Shown piece after piece: positions 8,611 through 18,636 of a stretch of DNA of 64,000 bases; the first letter of the stretch is position 1, and each line of letters begins with the position of its first letter. The DNA is from Oceanobacillus chungangensis (GTDB lineage: Bacteria; Bacillota; Bacilli; Bacillales; Amphibacillaceae), in contig NZ_PIOD01000006.1 in the NCBI RefSeq assembly GCF_003369565.1, positions 186,001 to 250,000 of the forward strand. Reading direction: 5' to 3'. The translations under genes and the position numbers were made by a program. The notes under the pieces are model-generated. The model saw only the letters and a program-made list of their open reading frames with translations. It had not been told where the DNA came from and did not search any database.

Positions 8611-8775
8611 TTATTCATTGTACTTTTTTTCAACGAATAACAGAATAAACGTTGCGAGCGGACCGATAAATAATGATATAAGAAACCAATTAAGTCCACT
8701 TCTGTTTTTCCCCTGTGCTAATCCTGCATTAATCAATGCTAATGTGCCCCATCCTACAAAATATCCACTATCCAT
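8611..8775 (-). CDS. Small two-helix membrane protein, 54 residues
   Basis: Reading leftward from 8775, ATG opens 54 codons ending in TAA at 8611. The product has two hydrophobic segments (about residues 6-20 and 30-47) separated by AQGKNRSGLNW, then FVEKKYNE. AAAGGGGAT lies 6 bases before the start. Short proteins with the pattern GWG-LALINAG-LAQGKNRSGLNWFL recur in Bacillaceae and are sometimes mislabelled as antitermination proteins; that is recollection, not a search. The gene is convergent with the exonuclease and shares its terminator, which supports a real transcript. The function is unknown. Confidence 0.65.
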   Translation of the reverse strand: MDSGYFVGWGTLALINAGLAQGKNRSGLNWFLISLFIGPLATFILLFVEKKYNE

Positions 8776-8935
8776 ATGTAATCCCCTTTGTAGTTGTCAT
8801 CGTATTAATAATATCAGATTCTTAATTATTTCCATATATATTTATAGTTGATAAAGATATTACTTGCTTGGAACGTATATCTGAAATAAACTAAAATAAA
8901 GAATATTCCGCATGATGCTCATCATTAATTTCATT

Positions 8936-9025
8936 TGGTAGTTAAGAAAGCATAAAAACTTTCTTAACTACATAGATACAACTAAGGCTGTCACCGAAGC
9001 CTTGGATTAAACCTAAGTTTTCTAA
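8936..9025 (+). repeat. Repeat A copy directly before an RBS
   Basis: This is a full-length copy. The first hairpin GTTAAGAAAG...CTTTCTTAAC is followed by CATAGATACAACTAAGGCTGTCACC, a variant second hairpin AAGGCT/AGCCTT, and the end AAGTTTTCTAA. The last bases run into AAGGAG, the ribosome binding site of the acyl-CoA synthetase gene. Confidence 0.85.
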
Positions 9026-9037
9026 GGAGTGGAAAAA

Positions 9038-10642
9038 ATGAACTTAAATGCAAATGTATCTAATGAATTGAGTAAGTTGCTGGAACGTGCGAGAAGAAAT
9101 ACACTTGGGGATTTATTAGCAAGGACAAGGGATCGTATGCCAGATAAGTTCGCCTTTGCATATCAAACACAACGTTTAAATTATGAGGAATTGGACGGTT
9201 TGGTAAATCAAACTGCTAATAAATTTTTGTTAGATGGCATGAAAAAAGGTGATATGATTACCGTCATGTCTAAAAATAGTTTGGATTTTGTAATTGTTAA
9301 TTTTGCGCTTGCACGTATTGGTGCAGTGATGATTCCGATAAATTACATGTTGACCGAAGAAGATGTTCAGTTTATTTTAGAACATGCAGAGGTTACTGGA
9401 TTTATTGCATCTGAAGAATATGCTCCAGTACTAGATGCAGTTGCAGGGAGAATGGAGATTAATTATCGTTATCTGATGGATGTATCAACGAATGATGATG
9501 GCGAACTTTCTTCATGGACAGCCCTTGCTGCTGCTCGTAATGGACAGTCGACGGATCCAGTTGAAATCGAAATTTTCGATGATGATTTGGCACAAGTGCT
9601 ATATACAAGTGGAACGGAATCAAGACCTAAAGGGGTAATGCTTACCCATAAGAGTATTATAAGTGAATATGTAAGTACGATTGTCGATGCAAAGATTGAT
9701 AAAGATGATATTGCGATTCATGCATTGCCGCTGTATCATAGCGCACAGCTGCACGTGTTTCTAGGTCCAAGTGTTTACGTAGGATCGAGTGGAATTATTT
9801 TGCAATCAGCAAGTCCCGAATTTATTTTGAAAACGATTGAACGAGAGGGTGCAACACAACTATTCTGTCCTCCAACGGTTTGGATCGCACTACTACGCCA
9901 TCCAGATTTTGATAAACGTGATTTATCGACGTTAAGAAAATGTTATTATGGTGCGGCAATTATGCCAATGGAAGTTATTAAAGAACTAAGTAAGCGGTTA
10001 CCAAACGCGAAGCTATGGAATTGTTATGGTCAAACCGAAGTGGCACCACTAGTAATGGTATTACAGCCAGAAGACCAATTAACTAAATTAGGCTCAGCAG
10101 GGCAGCCTATTCTAAATGTACAAACGAAAATTTTTGATGATCATGATAATGAATTGCCAAGGGGGAAAATTGGAGAAATTGTCCACCGCACACCACACGC
10201 AATGAGGGGTTATTTGCATGATCCTGAGAAAACGGCGGAAGCGTTTCGCGGAGGTTGGTTCCACAGTGGTGACTTAGGTGTGATGGATGAAGAGGGTTAT
10301 ATTACGATTGTCGATCGGAAGAAGGATATGATAAATACTGGTGGTGTCAATGTTTCAAGCAGGGAAGTGGAAGAAGCGATTTATCGAATTGAAGGTGTTT
10401 CGGAGGTTGCAGTAATTAGTATTCCAGATGCATACTGGATTGAAGCAGTTACTGCAATTATTGTTCCAAAAGAGGGATTTACATTAATGGAAGAGGATAT
10501 CATTGAATTTTGTAAAGGAAAACTCTCAAAATTTAAGGTTCCAAAATTTGTCCAATTTACAGATGTACTGCCCAAGAATCCAAGTGGTAAGGTATTGAAG
10601 CGTTCATTGAGGGACAGATATGAAAATTTTGGGAAACGATAA
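9038..10642 (+). CDS. Fatty-acid/acyl-CoA synthetase (AMP-forming)
   Basis: A 534-residue member of the ANL adenylating family, which activates a carboxylic acid to acyl-AMP and then acyl-CoA. The P-loop-like motif LYTSGTESRPKGVMLTH, the adenine motif YGQTE, the hinge GWFHSGDLGVMDEEGY with DRKKDM, and the catalytic Lys in NPSGKVLKR are all present. The sequence resembles long-chain fatty-acid-CoA ligases (FadD/LcfB type), but chain length is not deducible. ATG 9038 is preferred (AAGGAG 8 bases upstream); GTG 9029 overlaps that site. It appears monocistronic, with repeat A in its leader. Confidence 0.9.
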   Translation: MNLNANVSNELSKLLERARRNTLGDLLARTRDRMPDKFAFAYQTQRLNYEELDGLVNQTANKFLLDGMKKGDMITVMSKNSLDFVIVNFALARIGAVMIPINYMLTEEDVQFILEHAEVTGFIASEEYAPVLDAVAGRMEINYRYLMDVSTNDDGELSSWTALAAARNGQSTDPVEIEIFDDDLAQVLYTSGTESRPKGVMLTHKSIISEYVSTIVDAKIDKDDIAIHALPLYHSAQLHVFLGPSVYVGSSGIILQSASPEFILKTIEREGATQLFCPPTVWIALLRHPDFDKRDLSTLRKCYYGAAIMPMEVIKELSKRLPNAKLWNCYGQTEVAPLVMVLQPEDQLTKLGSAGQPILNVQTKIFDDHDNELPRGKIGEIVHRTPHAMRGYLHDPEKTAEAFRGGWFHSGDLGVMDEEGYITIVDRKKDMINTGGVNVSSREVEEAIYRIEGVSEVAVISIPDAYWIEAVTAIIVPKEGFTLMEEDIIEFCKGKLSKFKVPKFVQFTDVLPKNPSGKVLKRSLRDRYENFGKR

Positions 10643-10650
10643 GGTGTTAA

Positions 10651-10676
10651 AAGGGCTGAGAATAGAGCCCTTTTTT
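10651..10676 (+). terminator. Terminator of acyl-CoA synthetase gene
   Basis: AAGGGCT GAGAATAG AGCCCTT is followed by TTTT, 8 bases after the stop codon. Confidence 0.88.
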
Positions 10677-10731
10677 ACTGCTTAGGAAACTATACAATTT
10701 GGATGCTGTGGATAACTCAATTACCAAGAAT

Positions 10732-11036
10732 AGCCACGTCCAGCTCCAGCGCCCGTGCTCCTAGCGAGACTTCCCTCACCTCCGTACGATAAAGAAGACT
10801 TGCCGATTGGTTACACATGAGGCTTAGTCGCACTTATACCCTTGTGGTGAAAGTCAACATCGATTCGGAGTTAAGGAAGGCCGACTAAGATCGGGCATTC
10901 GCCAACGTCGACATACCCCTAGAGTGAAGGGGCATGTTTCCTTTATCTCCTCGAAGGAATGTTCGACAAGTCGAACCACCCCAAACTTCGGGGCGCAGTC
11001 CGTACGTCGCTAAACGGGGCTTGCCCTTTTGTTCCT
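10732..11036. repeat. Repeat B, long form
   Basis: About 305 bp starts CCACGTCCAGC and ends GGCTTGCCCTTTTGTTCC. The first 138 bases match the copy at 43849 nearly base for base. The segment from about 10871 to 11018 is unique to this copy and contains several short hairpins (for example ACCCCTAG...AAGGGG and CCCCAAACTTCGGGG). It is more GC-rich than its surroundings. No ORF with a ribosome site is seen. It occupies most of the 544-base gap before sspL. Confidence 0.75.
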
Positions 11037-11186
11037 TACCAATTCCATTAACAAATCAAAAAATCAATGTCTTCTAATCCTATTATTAGAGTTGCGAAAT
11101 AGAATTAGTATTGAAAATTAAGGATATAGTTATGCGATGGAATATAAAGATTAATTTTAGAAACAATATAAATGGAGGTGTTTGTA

Positions 11187-11327
11187 GTGAGTAGTAAAAA
11201 TAATAACTGGAGTAAAAAACGGGTAAACACAAGCGTGAATCCTCAAGGATTGTCTGAAGATGTGGTGAATCAAGCGCCAAAGTCTCAACTCGAACAACGA
11301 TCAAAGAAGAAAAATACAAAGATTTAA
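11187..11327 (+). CDS. sspL: Small acid-soluble spore protein, SspL-like
   Basis: A GTG-started 46-residue ORF, too short for usual ORF cut-offs, with TGGAGGTG 6 bases before it. The product is very basic and hydrophilic. A central VNPQGLSED and a C-terminal PKSQLEQRSKKKNTKI match the minor SASP L pattern (V-x-PQG ... DPK-x-ELE-x-RAKK-x-NTK) as I recall it from B. subtilis. SspL is a minor forespore protein made under sigma-G control and packed in the spore core. No convincing sigma-G promoter could be fixed here. It fits the spore-former picture given by the gerA operon. Confidence 0.72.
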   Translation: MSSKNNNWSKKRVNTSVNPQGLSEDVVNQAPKSQLEQRSKKKNTKI

Positions 11328-11366
11328 TTGTTGAGAAAGCTAGAGGGAAATGGTAAATCATTACTA

Positions 11367-11395
11367 TTGATTTATGGTATAGTTAGGTGTAATAT
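11367..11395 (+). promoter_or_regulatory. Sigma-A promoter of the structured RNA
   Basis: TTGATT, a 17-base spacer and TAATAT. The predicted start is near 11402. No coding sequence follows before the terminator at 11602-11632. Confidence 0.6.
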
Positions 11396-11401
11396 ATATC
11401 T

Positions 11402-11632
11402 ACAAGCTACGATGTACGTATTTAATTAAGTTTTAACCTCTAATGAATGTATAGGGAGTTTTACATCGGAATTGGAATGTTGGGCCGCCAAAGCAGCGGA
11501 AGACAGGAAGGTTTCTGCGAACACCCACTTTGCGAAGTGGTGGTTTAAAACTTTTTATTATCATAATACGGCACCCGTGGCCTGTACTACATATTATATT
11601 TAAACCAGCTTCTATATTGGGGCTGGTTTTTT
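11402..11632 (+). ncRNA. Structured non-coding RNA, possibly 6S-like
   Basis: Between a sigma-A promoter and a terminator lies about 230 bases with no ORF but extensive pairing. An apical hairpin CCCACTT/AAGTGG (near 11526-11544) sits on a 9-bp stem GGAAGGTTT/AAACTTTTT. A large open region follows, containing CGGAAGACA on one side and CATAATACGGCACCC on the other. A closing stem pairs TGGGCCGC with GTGGCCTG. A separate 5' hairpin pairs CGATGTA with TACATCG. A rod with a central bubble recalls 6S RNA, which mimics open promoter DNA for RNA polymerase. I cannot confirm the class, and a leader RNA for the VOC gene at 11751 is the alternative. Confidence 0.55.
11602..11632 (+). terminator. Terminator of the structured RNA
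   Basis: AAACCAGC/GCTGGTTT 8-bp stem with a 12-base loop, followed by TTT. It ends the RNA 118 bases before the next gene. Confidence 0.85.
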
Positions 11633-11750
11633 GCTGTTATTAAAGACTTCTATTTAAACCTATAAGCAAATCACCAGAAATCAGATTTGAAAATGTTATT
11701 ATTTTTATCTGGTGAATTGGGATATGATTGAATTAAAGAGGAGGGGTAAT

Positions 11751-12122
11751 ATGGTTTTCCAGTTTGAATCAATTGACCATGTACAGTTAGCAGCGCCAGT
11801 AGGAAGTGAGGAAACAGCCCGTGAATTTTATCGAGGGTTATTAGGGTTTCAAGAAGTCCAAAAGCCGGCTTCGCTTCAAAAGAATGGTGGAGTTTGGTTC
11901 CAAGCAGGACAGATTCAGCTTCACATTGGCATTGATGAGCCGTTTGATCCTGCGAAGAAGGCGCATCCAGCATTTCGTGTGAAAAATTTGCAAGAGTTGA
12001 AGCTATATTTAAGCACAAAAGGTGTAAAATACACTGAAGATGACAAACTCCCCAACGCAAGTAGAATTTATATCAATGATCCATTTGGAAACCGACTTGA
12101 ATTCTTAGAATGGCAAAATTGA
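11751..12122 (+). CDS. VOC-superfamily (glyoxalase/bleomycin-resistance fold) protein
   Basis: A 123-residue single-domain protein with two beta-alpha-beta-beta-beta modules. It starts FESIDHVQLAAPVGSEE, has the mid segment GIDEPFDPAKKAHPAFRVKN and ends YINDPFGNRLEFLEW. His12 and the late Glu in RLEFLEW are in typical metal-ligand positions. Such proteins are lyases, dioxygenases or antibiotic-binding proteins; the substrate is not deducible. ATG 11751 follows GAGGAGGGG at ideal spacing. It stands alone downstream of the structured RNA's terminator. Confidence 0.85.
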   Translation: MVFQFESIDHVQLAAPVGSEETAREFYRGLLGFQEVQKPASLQKNGGVWFQAGQIQLHIGIDEPFDPAKKAHPAFRVKNLQELKLYLSTKGVKYTEDDKLPNASRIYINDPFGNRLEFLEWQN

Positions 12123-12282
12123 TAGTGATTTAACAAGCTTCTCTAACATTAATGAAGACATCATCATGAATGAACACAATCTAATTTTATTGTAATTATT
12201 TGAATGTTTTATTTTTAATTCTATTCATTGAAAATAAAACATTCCGTGCTATACTATAAACATTCAAATTGAATAATATTTT

Positions 12283-12349
12283 CATATAATCGCAGGGATA
12301 TGGCCTGCAAGTTTCTACCGGTTTACCTTAAATGAGCCGACTATGAGAA
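12283..12349 (+). promoter_or_regulatory. Guanine-class purine riboswitch aptamer
   Basis: The conserved three-way junction is clear: CATATAATCGCAGGGATATGG, GTTTCTACCGG, and CCGACTATGAG closing P1. The specificity position in the last joining strand is C (GACTATG, not GATTATG), indicating guanine/hypoxanthine rather than adenine. It controls xpt-pbuX through the downstream hairpin and T-tract: guanine binding should favour termination. Confidence 0.95.
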
Positions 12350-12416
12350 GCAACGGAATGATTGGATTTTTTCTATTATAAATAGGAAAATTCTTTCGTT
12401 TTATTTCGAATTTTAA

Positions 12417-14371
<1,955 letters not shown>

Positions 14372-14372
14372 A

Positions 14373-14410
14373 CACCAAAAGGCTCAGATTTATTCTGAGC
14401 TCTTTTGGTA
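14373..14410 (+). terminator. Terminator of xpt-pbuX
   Basis: ACCAAAAGGCTCAGA pairs with TCTGAGCTCTTTTGGT, with one bulge, just after the pbuX stop. Confidence 0.85.
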
Positions 14411-14504
14411 TATAAGGGAAAATACAGAAATATTGGAGAAAGAAGCTGATATCCGCAGCAAACACGCTAAAATCTGCTGCATCGACACCTTATCAGTGAC
14501 CTTC

Positions 14505-15446
14505 TTAGTTGTTGCTCAAAATATCCTCTATGATGTTTAATTCATCCTTAGATAAATTAATGTCGCTTGCTTGAACGTTTTCACGTATGCGTTCTTTTCG
14601 TTTGCCACCAGGAATAACTGCATCAACACCATCTTGTGCAAGCAACCAAGCTAGTGCGAGGTTAGGAAGAGATGTTTCTTTTTGGTTAGCAAATTCTTTT
14701 AATTTGTCGACCGTTTTAATTGCTTGCTGGAATTGCTCGCCTTGGAATAAAGGGAGTGATTGGCGCCAATCTAGTGAATCCAATGTAGACTCTTTTGTGA
14801 ACGTACCACTAAGTAATCCAAATGATAATGGACCATAAGGTATAAAGGAAATGTTATTTTCTACACAATATGGTAATAATTCTGTTTCAGCTGAACGATC
14901 TAACATATTATAAGGGGATTGTAAGACAGAAATATCACCATTCTTGTTAGCCTCTTTTAATTGGTCAAGCGAAACATTTGAAATCCCAATTGCACGAATT
15001 TTTCCTTCTTCTTTTAAACGAACTAGTTCCCCAATTGATTCGGCAAACGATGTTTCCCCGTCTGGGAAGTGTAAATAATACAAGTCCAAATAATCTAATT
15101 GCAATCTTTGTAAACTTTTTTCAACTGCTTCTCGTAAATATTCTGGTCGGTTATCTGTCTTTACAGTGCCATCCTCATACCAATGCTGCGCACCCTTTGT
15201 TGCTATTACAACGTCATCCCGATTAAATTCTTTTACAACTTCACCGACTAACTCTTCAGAACGTCCAAGACCATAAATATCTGCAGTATCAATAAAGTTT
15301 ACTCCTAAGTTTAGCGCTTCTCTTACAAAGGCTTTCCCATCTGCTTCATTTAAGTTTTGAAATAGATTATGTCCACCAACTGCATTTGTTCCAAGACCTA
15401 TAGTTGAAACTTCTATATTTGATTTTTTTAATGCTGTATATTTCAT
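14505..15446 (-). CDS. Aldo/keto reductase
   Basis: A 313-residue NADPH-dependent oxidoreductase with the TIM-barrel AKR fold. The tetrad is visible: Asp in FIDTADIYG, Tyr in the same motif, Lys in VIATKGA, and His in YYLHFPD. The C-terminal nucleotide-binding segment AVIPGGKRKERIRENVQA is present. AAGGAGG lies 7 bases before the ATG. It diverges from the IclR regulator across a 155-base region holding a perfect palindrome, so it is a likely target of that regulator. The substrate is unknown. Confidence 0.92.
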   Translation of the reverse strand: MKYTALKKSNIEVSTIGLGTNAVGGHNLFQNLNEADGKAFVREALNLGVNFIDTADIYGLGRSEELVGEVVKEFNRDDVVIATKGAQHWYEDGTVKTDNRPEYLREAVEKSLQRLQLDYLDLYYLHFPDGETSFAESIGELVRLKEEGKIRAIGISNVSLDQLKEANKNGDISVLQSPYNMLDRSAETELLPYCVENNISFIPYGPLSFGLLSGTFTKESTLDSLDWRQSLPLFQGEQFQQAIKTVDKLKEFANQKETSLPNLALAWLLAQDGVDAVIPGGKRKERIRENVQASDINLSKDELNIIEDILSNN

Positions 15447-15516
15447 GTTTTTACCTCCTTAAATTAAATTAGCCTAATCTTAATTCTTCAAAATCAAATG
15501 AACAAATTTCGCGGAA

Positions 15517-15539
15517 TGAGTTTCATATAGTGAAACTCA
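15517..15539. promoter_or_regulatory. Perfect 23-bp palindrome, probable IclR-family operator
   Basis: TGAGTTTCA TATAG TGAAACTCA is a perfect inverted repeat in the divergent region between the aldo/keto reductase and the IclR gene, 12 bases upstream of the regulator's -35 box. IclR-type proteins bind palindromes of this size and shape; binding is inferred. Confidence 0.65.
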
Positions 15540-15550
15540 ATTTGTTAATT

Positions 15551-15579
15551 TTGAGACAAAAAAGTAAAACAACTATAAT
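15551..15579 (+). promoter_or_regulatory. Sigma-A promoter of the IclR-family gene
   Basis: TTGAGA, 17-base spacer, TATAAT. The regulator starts 22 bases downstream of the -10. Confidence 0.75.
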
Positions 15580-15601
15580 ATTAAGAGACTGAGGTGATTA
15601 A

Positions 15602-16357
15602 ATGGCACAAAATGAAGTATCGACACTTAAAAAAGGGCTTCTTGTTTTAGAATTAGTAAAGCGAAGTAAAGGCATTACGTTAAGGCAAGTAATGGATGAA
15701 CTGAGCTTAAGCAAATCTACAGCATTTCGATTACTAACAACGTTAGAAGAAATGGATTATGTATATAAAATTCAAACACAATATTTAATAAATCATAAAA
15801 TGTTTCTCGACAGCTTTGAAAAACATTCAGAAATGGAATGGGCTTCATTACGTTCGATATATCAATTAGCCAAAAAATTACAAATGAGTACCTATATAGG
15901 AAAAGTTGATGGAACCGATCTTGTCATGACGCAAGTATTACATTCTCCATTTCAAGAGTCAGCAGACGAAGAAATCGGAAACCGTTCAAAACTACATCAA
16001 TCCGCTTTAGGAAAAGTTATCCTAGCTAATTTAGATGAAGAATCGTTAGAATCCATACTAGATAAATTGTCACTGGAACGTGCAACAAAAAATACTTTCC
16101 AAGACTCACAATTATTTCGCTATCATTTAAAAGCCATAGGTCAAGAAGGCTATGCATTCGATGATGAAGAGAGGATAGTTGGAATCCGTTGCTTAGCAGT
16201 TCCAGTGTTTCGCAACCAGGAAGTAGTTGCAGCCTTAGCGATAGCAGCACCAGCTGTACAAATTTCGCGGGGCAATATCAAGCAGATTATTTCAAAATTA
16301 AATACAGGAAGCAAAGCCATTACAAAAGAAATAGAAACTATAGTCAATATAAAATAA
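15602..16357 (+). CDS. IclR-family transcriptional regulator
   Basis: A 251-residue regulator with an N-terminal winged helix (residues about 6-65, recognition region LSKSTAFRLLTTLEEMDYV) and a C-terminal IclR ligand-binding domain. The latter includes RSKLHQSALGKVILANL and GYAFDDEERIVGIRCLAVPVF, the usual ligand-pocket edge. GAGGTG precedes ATG 15602. It is followed 31 bases later by an ene-reductase and diverges from an aldo/keto reductase. It probably regulates both and itself through the palindrome at 15517. The ligand is unknown. Confidence 0.92.
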   Translation: MAQNEVSTLKKGLLVLELVKRSKGITLRQVMDELSLSKSTAFRLLTTLEEMDYVYKIQTQYLINHKMFLDSFEKHSEMEWASLRSIYQLAKKLQMSTYIGKVDGTDLVMTQVLHSPFQESADEEIGNRSKLHQSALGKVILANLDEESLESILDKLSLERATKNTFQDSQLFRYHLKAIGQEGYAFDDEERIVGIRCLAVPVFRNQEVVAALAIAAPAVQISRGNIKQIISKLNTGSKAITKEIETIVNIK

Positions 16358-16388
16358 ATTAATGAAATAACAATTATCGGAGGATATT

Positions 16389-17519
16389 ATGAAAAGTAAT
16401 AATACAGCTTTATTTCAGGATTATACATTTAAAAGTGGTGTTCGCGTAAAAAATCGTCTGATGATGGCACCAATGACTACATTTTCTGCAGATGGGAATG
16501 ATTATGTCTCACAAGAAGAACTTGAATATTACCAAAAGCGTGCAAAAGGCGTAGGGACGATCATTACGGCTTGTGCATATGTATCTATGAATGGAAAGGG
16601 ATTTGATGGTCAAATGGGAATTGACCATGACGGTACAATTAGTGGTTTATCAAAGCTTGCGGAAGTCATTCACGCTGGTGGAGCAAAAGGAATTGTTCAG
16701 ATTTATCATGGTGGTCGTTTAGCAGTGCCAAGACTTATACCGAATGGTGCAACAGTAAGTGCTAGTGCAGTAGCTCCACTTGGAGACCGTGGATTTTATA
16801 GTGTGCAGCAAACACCAGAAGCTTTAACAACTGAAGAAGTATATGAAATAATAAACGACTTTGGGGAAGCAACACGTCGTGCAATTGAAGCAGGGTTTGA
16901 CGGAGTAGAATTGCACGGTGCAACAGGGTATTTACTTCAACAGTTTGTTTCACCACATTCTAACCAACGAACTGATGAGTTTCAAAATCGCTATTTATTT
17001 GCAATAAAACTAATAGATGAAGTGAAGCGTGTTATTAAAAAACATGCAACAAAACCGTTTTTAATCGGCTATCGCTTTTCACCGGAAGAACCTGAAACAC
17101 CAGGAATCACGATGAAAGAGACTTTTGGGTTACTAGATGAATTAATTAAAGCGGATATCGACTATATTCATATCGCGACAACGAATGCTTGGGCTAAGCC
17201 ACGTAGAGGAATTGAAAGTGAAAAATCACGTACAGAATTAATTGCAGAATACATCAATCAGCGTGTACCAGTCATTGGTGTTGGCAGTATTCATACACCT
17301 GATGATGCAGCTCTTGTAATGAAGGAAGGAAAAACAGACTTTGTCGCACTTGGAAGAGCGCTTGTCGTTGATCCAGATTGGGTTGAAAAGACTCAACAAA
17401 ATGAAGAAGACACGATTCGTCATGAATTAACCTTCGATGACCAACATAAAGCGGTTATTCCAACACCATTATGGAAATTAATTTTAGAGGTAGAGGGATG
17501 GTTTCAGGTTGTAAGATAG
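16389..17519 (+). CDS. NADH:flavin oxidoreductase / old yellow enzyme family
   Basis: A 376-residue FMN TIM-barrel ene-reductase. Landmarks are the N-terminal KNRLMMAPMTTFSADG, the substrate-side QIYHGGRLA with GFDGVELHGATGYLLQQF, the phosphate-binding VIGVGSIHTPDDA and FVALGRALVVDPDW. It lacks the C-terminal FeS and FAD domains of 2,4-dienoyl-CoA reductase, so it is the short class. CGGAGGATATT precedes the start. The shared context with an aldo/keto reductase and an IclR regulator suggests a small unit for reduction or detoxification of unsaturated carbonyl compounds (inference). Confidence 0.92.
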   Translation: MKSNNTALFQDYTFKSGVRVKNRLMMAPMTTFSADGNDYVSQEELEYYQKRAKGVGTIITACAYVSMNGKGFDGQMGIDHDGTISGLSKLAEVIHAGGAKGIVQIYHGGRLAVPRLIPNGATVSASAVAPLGDRGFYSVQQTPEALTTEEVYEIINDFGEATRRAIEAGFDGVELHGATGYLLQQFVSPHSNQRTDEFQNRYLFAIKLIDEVKRVIKKHATKPFLIGYRFSPEEPETPGITMKETFGLLDELIKADIDYIHIATTNAWAKPRRGIESEKSRTELIAEYINQRVPVIGVGSIHTPDDAALVMKEGKTDFVALGRALVVDPDWVEKTQQNEEDTIRHELTFDDQHKAVIPTPLWKLILEVEGWFQVVR

Positions 17520-17605
17520 GGATAACCTTTATCAATCTACAGTACCTATTCAGAGATAGTTTTAAATGCTTTGAGTGATAAGCAATCTAATTGTCCTAGG
17601 TTATG

Positions 17606-17640
17606 AATGGAAGAGCGAAAAAATGAGCTCTTCCATTTTT
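17606..17640. terminator. Bidirectional terminator between ene-reductase and GNAT genes
   Basis: AATGGAAGAGC/GCTCTTCCATT, a perfect 11-bp stem with a 10-base loop, then TTT. On the other strand it directly follows the acetyltransferase stop codon. Confidence 0.85.
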
Positions 17641-18099
17641 TTATGCGAAAATTTTCTTGTCCAATAGTAATTCCATCACTAACTCGCCATCAATTACTTC
17701 ATCTGTCATGGCAAAGCCTGACTTTTCATAGAATGTTATTGCACCATTATTTTCAGGTACGACAGATAGACGAATACGGTCACAGTCATCGTGCTTAGCC
17801 TGTAACTCGATTATTTCCTGCATTGCTTGTCTTCCATAACCTTTACCTTGAAATTTCTCACCTATCATAAAACGGGTGATCCAATGTTTATCAACTGAAT
17901 TATATTCCAGTGCAGCTAGTCCTACTACTGTATTCTTATCATAAATAGCATAAGGGACAAGTGTTTTATCTACATATGACTGTGCAATCGTAAATACATT
18001 ACTCGCTACAAATGATTTTTGACTTTCGGCAACTTCAAGATTTATACATTCGAAAAAATTATCATTTGTTACAGCTTTAATCTCGATATTGTTAGGCAT
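17641..18099 (-). CDS. GNAT-family N-acetyltransferase (spermine/spermidine acetyltransferase-like)
   Basis: A 152-residue acetyl-CoA-dependent acetyltransferase. The acetyl-CoA loop is FMIGEKFQGKGYGRQAMQEI (Q-x-x-G-x-G/A pattern), followed by the beta-5 segment RIRLSVVPENNGAITFYEKSGF and a terminal DGELVMELLL. Overall it resembles BltD-type polyamine acetyltransferases, but the substrate is not certain. ATG at 18099 is used, with GGGGAAG upstream. It is convergent with the ene-reductase and upstream of a repeat-filled gap. Confidence 0.87.
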   Translation of the reverse strand: MPNNIEIKAVTNDNFFECINLEVAESQKSFVASNVFTIAQSYVDKTLVPYAIYDKNTVVGLAALEYNSVDKHWITRFMIGEKFQGKGYGRQAMQEIIELQAKHDDCDRIRLSVVPENNGAITFYEKSGFAMTDEVIDGELVMELLLDKKIFA

Positions 18100-18163
18100 C
18101 AATCTTCCCCGTTTCTTTCATATTATTAGTCGTTATTTAGATAAACTACGAACTTGGCGCAGT

Positions 18164-18292
18164 GTTGATTTCCACTGCGGACAGTCGCTTTCCGCGGGCA
18201 ACGCTTCAGCTCCTTCGGAAGAAGACCACTTCCGATGGGTCTTCAGCCGTTGCTTTTCCCGCAGGAGTCTCCTGTCCTCCGCTACAATCAAC
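18164..18292. repeat. Repeat C-prime with inverted termini
   Basis: A 129-bp element whose ends are inverted: GTTGATTTCCACTGCGGACAG against CTGTCCTCCGCTACAATCAAC. The interior has CTTTCCGCGGGCAACG and a matching CGTTGCTTTTCCCGC, so the whole unit can fold into a long hairpin. It is more GC-rich than neighbours. Similar CTTTCCGCGGG elements are widespread in Bacillaceae (recollection). Confidence 0.75.
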
Positions 18293-18369
18293 GGCCTATG
18301 ACAGTGGAATTGCCCTCTCGTCATTTATCATAGTTAGAAAGATGACAGCAATTGCAAAATCCCAGCGTA

Positions 18370-18475
18370 GAAAATACACGAAGACTCCTGTAGGGGGAAG
18401 GGCCTAGGTGAGACTTCGAAGTGCATCAGCACAAGAAGGCTCACCAGCCCCCCGCGGAAAGCGAAGTGTATTTTC
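18370..18475. repeat. Repeat C, inverted orientation
   Basis: Its ends GAAAATACAC/GTGTATTTTC are inverted. The core (CCTAGGTGAGACTTCGAAGTGC and GGCTCACCAGCCCCC) is the reverse complement of the copies at 30973 and 45051. With repeat C-prime it fills the 537-base gap before the hydrolase gene. Confidence 0.8.
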
Positions 18476-18636
18476 GGAGCGAACAGCCCGTGAGGGATTC
18501 CTATCTCAAGGTTAGTTCGTAATTTATATCAACTATTCAACATCATACACATACTACTTCGTTTACATTATACAGGTAATTTCGAATTTGTGGAATAATA
18601 AAATATTATATATATGGGCATTTAGGGAGGGTTATT

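Noticed and set aside
18089-18407. Several overlapping short frames on both strands
   Set aside because: They are produced by repeat C-prime and C, which are palindromic and GC-rich; none has a ribosome site.
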